Shown here: positions 34,659-42,527 of the stretch, one piece after another
Numbering within the stretch: the stretch's first letter is position 1
Layout: every line of letters starts with the position of its first letter
From: Streptomyces caelestis
GTDB lineage: Bacteria; Actinomycetota; Actinomycetes; Streptomycetales; Streptomycetaceae
Assembly (NCBI RefSeq): GCF_014205255.1
Contig: NZ_JACHNE010000001.1
Span: 5,766,001-5,830,000 of the forward strand
DNA length: 64,000 nucleotides
Reading direction: 5' to 3'
The notes under the pieces: generated by a model
Told to the model about the DNA's origin: nothing
Database searches by the model: none
Seen by the model: only the letters and a program-made list of their open reading frames with translations
Translations under genes and position numbers: made by a program

Positions 34659-35297
34659 GTGAGTTCCGACACGACCGAGATCGTCGACACCGACGCCGGC
34701 CCCGCCCGTATCACCTGGCACCAGGCGAAGAAGGCCCGGCTGGTGCTCGCCGTCAGCCACGGCGCCGGCGGCGGCATCGAGGCCCGCGACCTGCAGGCCC
34801 TGGCCGCCGCCCTACCCGCCCACGGTGTCACCGTGGCCCGTGTGGAGCAGCCCTGGCGGGTGGCCGGGAAGAAGCTGGCGCCCGCGCCCAGGACGCTGGA
34901 CATCGGGTGGCGGGGCATCTGGCCCGCGCTGGCCGAGCCCGGACTGCCGGTGGTGTCCGGCGGCCGCAGTGCCGGAGCCCGCGTGGCCTGCCGTACCGCC
35001 ACGGAACTCCGCGCCCACGCGGTGCTCGCCCTCAGTTTCCCCCTCCACCCGCCCGGCAAGCCCGAGAAGTCCCGCGCCGTCGAGCTGCTGGGTTCCGGGG
35101 TGCCCACCCTGGTCGTCCAGGGCGGGAACGACCCCTTCGGCAAGCCCGAGGAGTTCCCCGAGGGACCGTACGGGCTCGTCGAGGTGCCCTACGGCGATCA
35201 TGGCTTCGCCGTCCCCAAGCGTGCGGAGATTACGCAGGACGAGGCAGTGGCGGTCATCACGGACGCGGTCGTGGAGTGGACCGGGTCACTCGGGTAA
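34659..35297 (+). CDS. alpha/beta hydrolase (Tex30/KANL3-like family)
   Basis: A 212-aa hydrolase-fold protein with LAVSHGAGGG near the start, the nucleophile elbow GGRSAGAR, and a late Asp/His pair (GGNDPFG, YGDHGFAVP). GTG 34659 begins one base after the SRAP stop, so the genes are coupled. This pairing suggests a DNA-damage link, but that is inference. The SigR promoter for sigR lies right behind its stop. Confidence 0.82.
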   Translation: MSSDTTEIVDTDAGPARITWHQAKKARLVLAVSHGAGGGIEARDLQALAAALPAHGVTVARVEQPWRVAGKKLAPAPRTLDIGWRGIWPALAEPGLPVVSGGRSAGARVACRTATELRAHAVLALSFPLHPPGKPEKSRAVELLGSGVPTLVVQGGNDPFGKPEEFPEGPYGLVEVPYGDHGFAVPKRAEITQDEAVAVITDAVVEWTGSLG

Positions 35298-35304
35298 AGC
35301 TTCG

Positions 35305-35330
35305 GGAATGCCGGGGCGGCGAGCTCTGTT
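35305..35330 (+). promoter_or_regulatory. SigR-dependent autoregulatory promoter of sigR
   Basis: GGAAT at 35305-35309, exactly 18 bases, then GTT at 35328-35330, a full match to the SigR consensus. It starts about 300 bases before the short sigR start and about 80 bases before the upstream ATG 35389, so a transcript from here can encode an N-terminally extended SigR. Confidence 0.88.
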
Positions 35331-35388
35331 GTGCGGGACGTACGTGCTGGGGACCAGCACCGACGCCGTAGGAGAGGAAGTCCGCCGC

Positions 35389-35607
35389 ATGGGTTCGACC
35401 TTCTGCCCACCCGTCTCCCACCACCACCCCGTGGACGGGCTGCGCCCGGCAGAATCTGATTCGAGCCGCAGCAGCCGCGCCGACCTGGACTGGACGGTGC
35501 TGCACGCGGCCAGGGCCGCCCCCATTCGGGCGGCGGGCGGACCGGATCGTCGTCTATCCTCCGATTCGGGTGGGACCGGTCTCGGTCTCACGAGAACACT
35601 GGAGGAG
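35389..35607 (+). other. possible N-terminal extension of SigR (long isoform)
   Basis: The sigR frame stays open upstream. ATG 35389 is in frame and has GGAGAGGAAG 8 bases before it; GTG 35431 is a second in-frame option. This would add 73 (or 59) residues rich in Ser/Arg/His. An unstable longer SigR isoform made from the SigR-driven transcript is described in S. coelicolor, so the region probably encodes that extension. Confidence 0.65.
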
Positions 35608-36294
35608 GTGGGTCCGGTCACTGGGACCGACGCAGGGACCGAACACGGCCAGGCGGAGCAGCCCGAGGGCCAGGGTGGCACGGGCGCGGAGACGGCCGCG
35701 GAGCGCAACGCGCGCTTCGAGCGGGACGCGCTCGAGTTCCTCGACCAGATGTACTCGGCCGCGCTGCGCATGACGCGCAACCCGGCCGACGCCGAGGACC
35801 TGGTGCAGGAGACGTATGCCAAGGCGTACGCGTCCTTCCACCAGTTCCGCGAGGGCACCAATCTCAAGGCGTGGCTGTACCGGATCCTCACCAACACCTT
35901 CATCAACTCGTACCGCAAGAAGCAGCGCGAACCGCAGCGCAGCGCGGCCGAGGAGATCGAGGACTGGCAGCTCGCCCGTGCCGAGTCGCACATGTCGACG
36001 GGTCTGCGCTCCGCGGAGTCGCAGGCGCTCGACCACCTGCCCGACTCGGACGTGAAGGAAGCGCTCCAGGCGATCCCCGAGGAGTTCCGCATCGCCGTCT
36101 ACCTGGCGGATGTCGAGGGCTTTGCCTACAAGGAGATCGCCGACATCATGGGGACACCCATCGGTACGGTGATGTCCCGGCTGCACCGGGGCCGCCGTCA
36201 GCTGCGCGGCATGCTGGAGGACTACGCCCGTGACCGCGGGATGGTCCCGGCCGGCGCCGGAGAGTCGAACGAAGCGAAAGGCTCGGGGTCATGA
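35608..36294 (+). CDS. sigR: ECF sigma factor SigR (thiol-oxidative stress)
   Basis: A 228-aa ECF sigma factor. Sigma-2 (FLDQMYSAALRMTRNPADAE, LVQETYAKAYASFHQF, LKAWLYRILTNTFINSYRKK) and sigma-4 (IPEEFRIAVYLADVEGFAYK, GTPIGTVMSRLHRGRRQLR) are both present. In Streptomyces it directs thioredoxin, mycothiol and proteostasis genes when its anti-sigma RsrA is oxidised. The rsrA start overlaps its stop (ATGA). GTG 35608 touches its purine-rich leader (GGAGGAG, only 2 bases away), an odd spacing that supports real use of an upstream start. Confidence 0.93.
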   Translation: MGPVTGTDAGTEHGQAEQPEGQGGTGAETAAERNARFERDALEFLDQMYSAALRMTRNPADAEDLVQETYAKAYASFHQFREGTNLKAWLYRILTNTFINSYRKKQREPQRSAAEEIEDWQLARAESHMSTGLRSAESQALDHLPDSDVKEALQAIPEEFRIAVYLADVEGFAYKEIADIMGTPIGTVMSRLHRGRRQLRGMLEDYARDRGMVPAGAGESNEAKGSGS

Positions 36295-36602
36295 GCTGCG
36301 GAGAGCCGCACGAGACGGATTGCAGCGAAATCCTCGATCATCTCTACGAGTTCCTCGACCGTGAGATGCCGGACTCGGACTGCGTGAAGTTCGAGCACCA
36401 CTTCGAGGAGTGCTCGCCGTGCCTGGAGAAGTACGGGCTGGAGAAGGCCGTGAAGAAGCTGGTCAAGCGGTGCTGCGGGCATGACGACGTACCGGGCGAC
36501 CTGCGCGACAAGGTCATGGGGCGGATCGAACTGATCCGCTCCGGCCAGGCCGTCCCCGAGCAGGACGTCACGGCCTCGCCTGCCGCGCCGCAGGAGTCCT
36601 GA
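36291..36602 (+). CDS. rsrA: zinc-binding redox-sensing anti-sigma factor RsrA
   Basis: A 103-aa ZAS-family anti-sigma factor. All redox residues are at the same numbers as in S. coelicolor RsrA: Cys3, Cys11, Cys31, His37, Cys41, Cys44, Cys61 and Cys62. The core His-x3-Cys-x2-Cys is HFEECSPC. In the reduced zinc form it holds SigR. Disulfide stress forms a bond involving Cys11, expels zinc and frees SigR. It is coupled to sigR by ATGA overlap. Confidence 0.96.
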   Translation: MSCGEPHETDCSEILDHLYEFLDREMPDSDCVKFEHHFEECSPCLEKYGLEKAVKKLVKRCCGHDDVPGDLRDKVMGRIELIRSGQAVPEQDVTASPAAPQES

Positions 36603-36620
36603 CACTCCCGCGCTTTTCAA

Positions 36621-36643
36621 CTACCCCGCCTCTGACGGGGTAG
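36621..36643 (+). terminator. hairpin after rsrA
   Basis: CTACCCCG (36621-36628) pairs with CGGGGTAG (36636-36643), 19 bases after the rsrA stop. The short downstream T content makes it a moderate terminator. Confidence 0.6.
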
Positions 36644-36755
36644 TCATCCTCGAACGCATCACTCGAACGTGCTAATCCGTGGGTTATCGGCCCGCGGAGC
36701 CCCCCGCCGCCGTCCTAGGCTCCGGGCCTGACGGACAAGGCCGGGGGAGGGGTGC

Positions 36756-38087
36756 ATGGAAGCGGTACCGGTACGGGCACGTGTGTACGTCGCCTGTGTC
36801 GCCGTCGCCGCCCTCCTCTGTCTGCTGCCGCTGCCGGACGCCCCGACGCCCTGGGGGGCCGTGGCGCTGCTCGCCGCGCTGTACGCGGGCTGCGAGCGCG
36901 TCGCCCGGTCCCGGTTCGTCGGGATCTCCCATCCGGCCGGGACCTTCTACCCCGTGCTGCTCGCCGGTGCCTTCCTGCTGCCCGCGCCCGCCGCCGCCCT
37001 GGTGGCCGTGCCCGGTGCGCTGCTCTCGCACGCCGAGCAGCGGCCCGTGGCGCTGCGCCGGGTCTGGCGGGCCGCCCAGCTCGTCCTCGGCGTGTGGGCC
37101 GCGGCCCGGGTGCACTGGGCGCTCGGCGGACGGGACGCGGTCGTCGCGGGCGACGTCCCCTACGCGCTCGGACCGGCCGGCGCGGCCGTGCTGGCGTTCT
37201 GCCTGGTGCTCGCGCTGCTGGACGGCGGGATCCTGGCCCTGGCCGAGCGGGTGCCGGTACGGCGGGCCTGGCGCGGACTGGTGGCACGCTCCCTCGCGCC
37301 CATCGCCGTGCACGGGCTGGCCGGGCTGATGATGGCCGTGCTGTGGCGCAGTCCGTACGGTCCCGTGGCCGCGCTGCTCGTGCTGCTGCCGATGTGCGTC
37401 TCCTGGTGGGCCTTCGCGCAGTACCACCGGGAACGGGCCGCCCACCAGGCGACCATCCGGGCGCTCGTCCAGGCCGTCGACATCAAGGACGGCTACACGC
37501 GCGGGCACAGCGAGCGCGTCGGGCAGGCCTCCATGATGATCGCGCGCGAGCTGGGCATGGACGACGAGCGCGTCGAGGTGCTCCGGTTCGCCGGGATCCT
37601 GCACGACGTCGGCAAGCTGGGCGTCCCCACCCGGCTGCTCCGGAAGGACGGGCCGCTCACGCCCGAGGAGCGGCGGGTGATCGAGCTGCACCCCGAGTAC
37701 GGGCACGAGATGGTGCGCGGCATCGGCTTCCTCGGGGAGGCCCGCGCCGCCGTGCTGCACCACCACGAACGGCTGGACGGCACCGGGTACCCGTACGGTC
37801 TGGTGGGCAGTCAGATCCCGGAATCAGCGCGGGTCGTGGCGGTCGCGGACGCCTTCGACGCCATGACCTCCACCCGGAGCTACAGCAGGGCCCGGCCCGT
37901 CGCGGTCGCCCTGGCGGAGCTGAAGCGGTGCTCCGGCAGCCAGTTCGACCCGGTGATGGTCGAGGCTCTCGTGGAGGCCGTCGGCCGGGCGGGCTGGCGC
38001 CCCGCCGTGACCGCCGACGACGTTCACCCGCCCCGGGTTCCGCCGCCCGGCTCCCCCGTCTCCAGCCGGCCGGGAGCACACCGGTGA
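36756..38087 (+). CDS. membrane HD-GYP c-di-GMP phosphodiesterase
   Basis: A 443-aa protein. The N-terminal 220 residues carry about six transmembrane helices. A complete HD-GYP domain follows: GHSERVGQ, HDVGKLG (around 283), HPEYGHE, HHHERLDGTGYP (around 340) and DAFDAMTS. HD-GYP enzymes degrade cyclic di-GMP, the signal that controls Streptomyces development. ATG 36756 follows GGGGGAGGGG. The next gene starts in its stop codon (GTGA). Confidence 0.92.
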   Translation: MEAVPVRARVYVACVAVAALLCLLPLPDAPTPWGAVALLAALYAGCERVARSRFVGISHPAGTFYPVLLAGAFLLPAPAAALVAVPGALLSHAEQRPVALRRVWRAAQLVLGVWAAARVHWALGGRDAVVAGDVPYALGPAGAAVLAFCLVLALLDGGILALAERVPVRRAWRGLVARSLAPIAVHGLAGLMMAVLWRSPYGPVAALLVLLPMCVSWWAFAQYHRERAAHQATIRALVQAVDIKDGYTRGHSERVGQASMMIARELGMDDERVEVLRFAGILHDVGKLGVPTRLLRKDGPLTPEERRVIELHPEYGHEMVRGIGFLGEARAAVLHHHERLDGTGYPYGLVGSQIPESARVVAVADAFDAMTSTRSYSRARPVAVALAELKRCSGSQFDPVMVEALVEAVGRAGWRPAVTADDVHPPRVPPPGSPVSSRPGAHR

Positions 38088-39331
38088 GCGCCTACCGCCC
38101 GCCACCGCTCTTCACCCTCGTCCACGCCTGCGCCGCCCTCCTCGCCGCCGGCTCGCTCGCCGTCACCCTCTACAGCGGGCTGGAGGAACGCCGGGTCGCC
38201 CTCGCCTTCGGCGTCCTCGTCACCGTCGGGGAGCTCGCCCGGCGCAACGGTGCGCTGGTCAGGGAGCCGGCGCCGCTCGGGGCCGCCGCGGCCCTGTCGT
38301 ACGCGCTGCTCGGCGAGGCCGGCGGGCGGGCCACGCACCACGGCCCCGCCCAGGTCGTCGCCGTCGTGCTGGCCGCCTCGCTGCTCGGCAGCGTGCCGCA
38401 CGTGGCGCGCGGGCAGGGGCCCACGCTCGACCATCTGGCGCGCCGGGTGCTCACCGTCGGATTCGTCGCCGTGTGCTTCCAGCCCCCGTACAACCGGGGC
38501 ATGTTCGACGACTGGGGCGGCCCCGCCTACGCGCTGCTGCTGCTCGCGCTGCTGTCCCTGACCGCGCTGTGCGACGCGGTGCTCGCCGCCGCGCTGGCCC
38601 ACTCCCGCACCGGCTGGCCCTTCGGGCCGGTGCTGCGGGACGAGCTGCGGGCCATCTGCGGCATCGGCTCCGCCGTCATCGCGACCGGGGCGGTGATGGC
38701 CCTGGCGGTCGCCGTCGTGGGGCTGTGGGGGCTGCCCGTGTTCTCCGTGCCGCTGCTGCTCGCCCAGATGTCGTTCCGGCGGTACGCCGCCGTCCGGGCG
38801 ACCTACCGGCAGACCATCGCCTCCCTCGCCCGGGCCACCGAGGTCGCCGGATACACGCCCTGCGGGCACGCCCGCCGCGTCGCCGCGCTCAGTCAGGCGG
38901 TGGGGCGTGACCTGGGTCTCACCGAGCCCGAGCTGGCCGTGCTGGAGTACGCCGCGCTCATGCACGACATCGGCCAGCTGAGCCTCGTCGACCCGGTGCC
39001 GGCGGGCGCCACCGCCGTTCTGCCCGCCGCGGAACAGCGGCGGATCGCGCTGCTCGGCGGGGCCGTCGTACGGCAGACGGGCGTCGACGAGGCGGTCGCC
39101 GTGGTCGTGGAGCGGCAGGCCGACCCCTACGCGGAGCAGCCGCTCGCCGCGCGGATCGTCCGGGCCGTGAACGCGTACGAGGAGAAGTCCCGGGAAGGCG
39201 GCCTGGGCGGACCGCTGACGGCGCTGGAGGAACTCCGGCTCGCCACCGCCGGGGAGTACGCCCCGGAGGTGGTGGAATCACTGGCGCGGGTACTGGCCAG
39301 GAGCAGTCTGACCTTGCCCATGACGGGGTAA
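38084..39331 (+). CDS. membrane HD-domain protein, degenerate HD-GYP
   Basis: A 415-aa paralogue-like partner of the preceding gene: about six N-terminal transmembrane helices and a C-terminal HD domain with GHARRVAALSQ and HDIGQL. The Lys of HD-x-GK is replaced by Gln, and the HHE and GYP motifs are missing. It may bind but not cleave, or act as a regulator of the first protein. The GTG 38084 overlap implies fixed stoichiometry with it. Confidence 0.85.
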   Translation: MSAYRPPPLFTLVHACAALLAAGSLAVTLYSGLEERRVALAFGVLVTVGELARRNGALVREPAPLGAAAALSYALLGEAGGRATHHGPAQVVAVVLAASLLGSVPHVARGQGPTLDHLARRVLTVGFVAVCFQPPYNRGMFDDWGGPAYALLLLALLSLTALCDAVLAAALAHSRTGWPFGPVLRDELRAICGIGSAVIATGAVMALAVAVVGLWGLPVFSVPLLLAQMSFRRYAAVRATYRQTIASLARATEVAGYTPCGHARRVAALSQAVGRDLGLTEPELAVLEYAALMHDIGQLSLVDPVPAGATAVLPAAEQRRIALLGGAVVRQTGVDEAVAVVVERQADPYAEQPLAARIVRAVNAYEEKSREGGLGGPLTALEELRLATAGEYAPEVVESLARVLARSSLTLPMTG

Positions 39332-39334
39332 CCC

Positions 39335-40429
39335 ATGGGTAATGAGCGCCCCGGAGGCCGTACGTGGTTGGATGCGAAGAAGAAGGTGTCCGGGGGCTCG
39401 AAACACAGCTACGGCCAGCCCACCGCACGGAACTGGCAGGCGGGAATCGTGAGGATCTTCGGCAAGGGACGGCACCGGCCCTCCGCCTCCTGGCGGCAGG
39501 CCACAGACCGGGCGTTCACGCTCATCGGCGACGGCCGGTACGAGGACGCCGGCGCATTGTTGACACGTGCCGCCGACCTGGAGCCCTGGCTGTCCGAGTC
39601 CTGGTTCAACCTCGCCCTGCTGCACAAGTTCCGGCACGACTGGGAACAGGCGCGGGCGGCGGGGCTCAGGGCCGTGGCGCTGCTCGACCGGGACACCGGC
39701 GCGCCCGACTGGTGGAACGTCGGCATCGCCGCGACCGCCCTCCAGGACTGGCCGCTGGCCCGCCGCGCCTGGCAGGCCTACGGGCTGCGGGTGCCGGGAC
39801 CGCCCAACGACTCCGGTGAGCCCGTCGGCATGGACCTCGGCAGTGCGGCCGTACGGCTGTCCCCGGAGGGGGAGGCCGAGGTCGTGTGGGGGCGGCGGCT
39901 GGATCCCGCGCGGATCGAGGTGCTGTCCATTCCGCTGCCGTCGTCGGGGCGGCGCTGGGGCGAGGTCGTACTGCACGACGGCGTGCCGCACGGCGAGCGG
40001 ACCACGGCCGCCGGTCACACGTACCCGGTGTTCGACGAGATCGAGCTGTGGGCGCCGTCGCCGGTGCCGACCTGGGTGGTGCTGCTCGAGGCCGGCACCG
40101 AGGCGGACCGGGACGCGCTGGAGCAGCTCGCCGCGGACGCCGGGTTCGCCGCGGAGGACTGGTCCTCGTCGGTGCGGTTGCTGTGCCGGATGTGCTCCGA
40201 GTCACGGATGCCGTCCGACGAGGGGGACGGGGAACATCTCGATCCGCACGATCACAGTGAGCCGGGGCATCCCGGGCCGCTGGGGCATCGGACCGACGGG
40301 CAACTGTGGGTTCCCGAGCGGGAGTGTGGCTTGGCTGCGCCGGCTTCCCTCGTGAGGGGACTGCTGGACGGGTGGGTGGCCGACAGTCCGGATTCCCGGG
40401 ACTGGCGGGATCTCGAAGAGGTCTGCTAG
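39335..40429 (+). CDS. tetratricopeptide-repeat protein
   Basis: A 364-aa protein. Residues about 50-160 contain TPR-like helices (AFTLIGDGRYEDAGALLTRA, WFNLALLHKFRHDWEQARAA). The rest is a conserved domain of unknown function ending in DSRDWRDLEEVC. ATG 39335 lies 3 bases after the HD gene stop. An internal GTG 39449, where family similarity begins, is a reasonable alternative start giving 326 aa. Confidence 0.75.
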   Translation: MGNERPGGRTWLDAKKKVSGGSKHSYGQPTARNWQAGIVRIFGKGRHRPSASWRQATDRAFTLIGDGRYEDAGALLTRAADLEPWLSESWFNLALLHKFRHDWEQARAAGLRAVALLDRDTGAPDWWNVGIAATALQDWPLARRAWQAYGLRVPGPPNDSGEPVGMDLGSAAVRLSPEGEAEVVWGRRLDPARIEVLSIPLPSSGRRWGEVVLHDGVPHGERTTAAGHTYPVFDEIELWAPSPVPTWVVLLEAGTEADRDALEQLAADAGFAAEDWSSSVRLLCRMCSESRMPSDEGDGEHLDPHDHSEPGHPGPLGHRTDGQLWVPERECGLAAPASLVRGLLDGWVADSPDSRDWRDLEEVC

Positions 40430-40498
40430 GTCCTGCTTGCCCCGTACCCTGTATCAGCATCCCAGCTTGGATTTGTTCAGGAAGGCGTACGTAACGTC

Positions 40499-41149
40499 AT
40501 GGCTCAGCAGGACACCGATCAGCAGCGCGCGGGCGTGCTCCCCGTCGATGACGAGGGGTACGTGATCGACACGGAGGACTGCGAGGAGCGCGAGGCGGCC
40601 TGGCGGGAGCGGGGGACCTCGCGGCCGATCACGGTGGTCGGGAACCCGGTGCTGCACAAGGAGTGCAAGGACGTCACCGACTTCGGCGACGAACTCCAGC
40701 AGCTGGTGGCGGACATGTTCGCCTCGCAGCGCACCGCCGAGGGCGTGGGCCTGGCCGCCAACCAGATCGGTGTCGACCTGAAGGTCTTCGTCTACGACTG
40801 CCCGGACGACGAGGGCGTCCGGCACACCGGCGTCGTCTGCAACCCCAGGCTCGTCGAACTGCCCGCCGAGAAGCGCCGGCTGGACGACAGCAACGAGGGC
40901 TGCCTGTCGGTGCCGACCGCGTACGCGCCGCTCGCCCGGCCCGACTACGCCGAGGTGACCGGGCAGGACGAGCAGGGCAATCCGATCCGGGTGCGCGGCA
41001 CCGGGTACTTCGCTCGGTGTTTGCAGCACGAGACCGACCACCTGTACGGCTACCTGTACATCGACCGGCTCTCCAAGCGCGAACGCAAGGACGCGCTGCG
41101 GCAGATGGCCGAGAACGAGCCCCGGTACCCCGTCGTCGCGAACGACTGA
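40499..41149 (+). CDS. def: peptide deformylase
   Basis: A 216-aa enzyme that removes the formyl group from nascent proteins. The three signature motifs are present: GVGLAANQIG, EGCLSVP (Cys metal ligand) and QHETDHL (His-Glu-x-x-His). A 40-residue acidic N-terminal extension precedes the core. It is not next to fmt, so it is probably one of several deformylases. ATG 40499 with CAGGAAGG upstream. Confidence 0.95.
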   Translation: MAQQDTDQQRAGVLPVDDEGYVIDTEDCEEREAAWRERGTSRPITVVGNPVLHKECKDVTDFGDELQQLVADMFASQRTAEGVGLAANQIGVDLKVFVYDCPDDEGVRHTGVVCNPRLVELPAEKRRLDDSNEGCLSVPTAYAPLARPDYAEVTGQDEQGNPIRVRGTGYFARCLQHETDHLYGYLYIDRLSKRERKDALRQMAENEPRYPVVAND

Positions 41150-41170
41150 GACCTCACGATCACCAGGCGC

Positions 41171-41210
41171 ACGGCGTCTGTTCGGGATTCCCGTCCTGAA
41201 CAGGCGCCGT
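41171..41210 (+). terminator. terminator after def
   Basis: ACGGCGTCTGTTC (41171-41183) pairs with GAACAGGCGCCGT (41198-41210) with one G-U, followed by T-rich TCGTCTGTCC. The rest of 41150-41441 is the promoter region of the terpene operon; no clear hexamers were identified. Confidence 0.7.
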
Positions 41211-41441
41211 TCGTCTGTCCCGTTCGCCTGTCCGTCGCACGTTCGATCGCTTCTGCTCTCCTGGTGATCCGGTACCGGTCACGCAACGGGAGGTTACCGG
41301 CCCTTGAGATAGCGAATGCAGCAAATGCGTTCCCAGAGCGGTCAGTTGTAGTGCTGAATGGAGGGAGCGGTATGCAACGGCGCACGCCCGGCACGGAAGG
41401 AGGGGCGCCCGCGCCAACTGGCGGCTGAGAGGGGTTAGTTC

Positions 41442-42527
41442 GTGCATGCTTTGTCACACGGCACCACATCGACACCGACCACCATCGCAGTTCCACCGTC
41501 GCTCTCCCTTCCGGTGATCGAGGCGGCGTTTCCCCGGCAACTCCACCCGTATTGGCCGAAGTGCCAGGAGAAGACCAGGGCCTGGCTGCTCGAAAAGCGG
41601 CTCATGCCCGCGGAGAAGGTGGAGGAATATGCCGATGGCCTGTGCTACACCGACCTCATGGCCGGGTACTACATCGGCGCCTCCGACGAGGTCATGCAGG
41701 CGATCGCGGATTACAGCGCCTGGTTCTTCGTCTGGGACGACCGTCACGACCGCGACATCGTGCACGGCCGCCCGGTCGCCTGGCGGCGGCTGCGGGACCG
41801 GCTGCACTCGGCCCTCGGCTCTCCCGGGGAGCACCTGCACCACGAGGAACCACTGGTCGCGGGGTTCGCGGACAGCGTGCTGCGGCTGTACGCCTTCCTG
41901 CCGGCGACGTGGAACCTCCGGTTCGCCCGGCACTTCCACGAGGTGATCGACGCGTACGACCGGGAGTTCCACAACCGCACCCACGGAATCGTGCCCACGG
42001 TCGAGGAGTATCTCCGGCTGCGCCGGCTCACCTTCGCCCACTGGATATGGACGGATCTGCTGGAGCCGACCGCGGGATGCGAACTCCCCGACGGCATAAG
42101 GAAACACCCGGCATATCGGCGGGCCGCGCTGCTGAGCCAGGAGTTCGCCGCCTGGTACAACGACCTCTGCTCGCTGCCGAAGGAATTAGCGGGCGACGAG
42201 GTGCACAATCTCGGAATCAGTCTCATCACCCATGAGGGGCTGACCCTGGAACAGGCGGTCACGGAAGTCAGGCGCCGCGTAGAGAACTGCATCACGGAAT
42301 TCCTCGACGTCGAACGGGAAGCATTAAGGTTCGCCGACGACCTCGCCGACGGCACTGTGCGGGGAAAGGAACTCAGCGCCGCCGTACGGGCCTGTCTGAG
42401 CAATATGCGGAACTGGTTCAGTTCCGTCTACTGGTTCCATCACGAGTCCGGCCGGTACATGGTCGACAGCTGGGACGACCGGTCCACGCCCCCGTACGTC
42501 AACAACGAAGCGGCAGGTGAGAAATGA
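41442..42527 (+). CDS. cyc1: epi-isozizaene synthase (class I sesquiterpene cyclase)
   Basis: A 361-aa terpene cyclase converting farnesyl diphosphate to epi-isozizaene. The Asp-rich motif is DDRHD starting at residue 99, and the NSE/DTE motif is NDLCSLPKE starting near 240, the same motifs and positions I recall for S. coelicolor EIZS. The C terminus (RYMVDSWDDRSTPPYVNN) also matches. GTG 41442 is the start; ATG 41446 is out of frame. It overlaps the P450 gene by ATGA. The product is on the albaflavenone pathway. Confidence 0.96.
   Translation: MHALSHGTTSTPTTIAVPPSLSLPVIEAAFPRQLHPYWPKCQEKTRAWLLEKRLMPAEKVEEYADGLCYTDLMAGYYIGASDEVMQAIADYSAWFFVWDDRHDRDIVHGRPVAWRRLRDRLHSALGSPGEHLHHEEPLVAGFADSVLRLYAFLPATWNLRFARHFHEVIDAYDREFHNRTHGIVPTVEEYLRLRRLTFAHWIWTDLLEPTAGCELPDGIRKHPAYRRAALLSQEFAAWYNDLCSLPKELAGDEVHNLGISLITHEGLTLEQAVTEVRRRVENCITEFLDVEREALRFADDLADGTVRGKELSAAVRACLSNMRNWFSSVYWFHHESGRYMVDSWDDRSTPPYVNNEAAGEK

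Noticed and set aside
41278..41297. GTCAC and GTTAC repeats upstream of the terpene cyclase, considered as an AfsQ1/GlnR-type site.
   Set aside because: The spacing is 10 bases between repeats, not the 6 required by those consensus sites.
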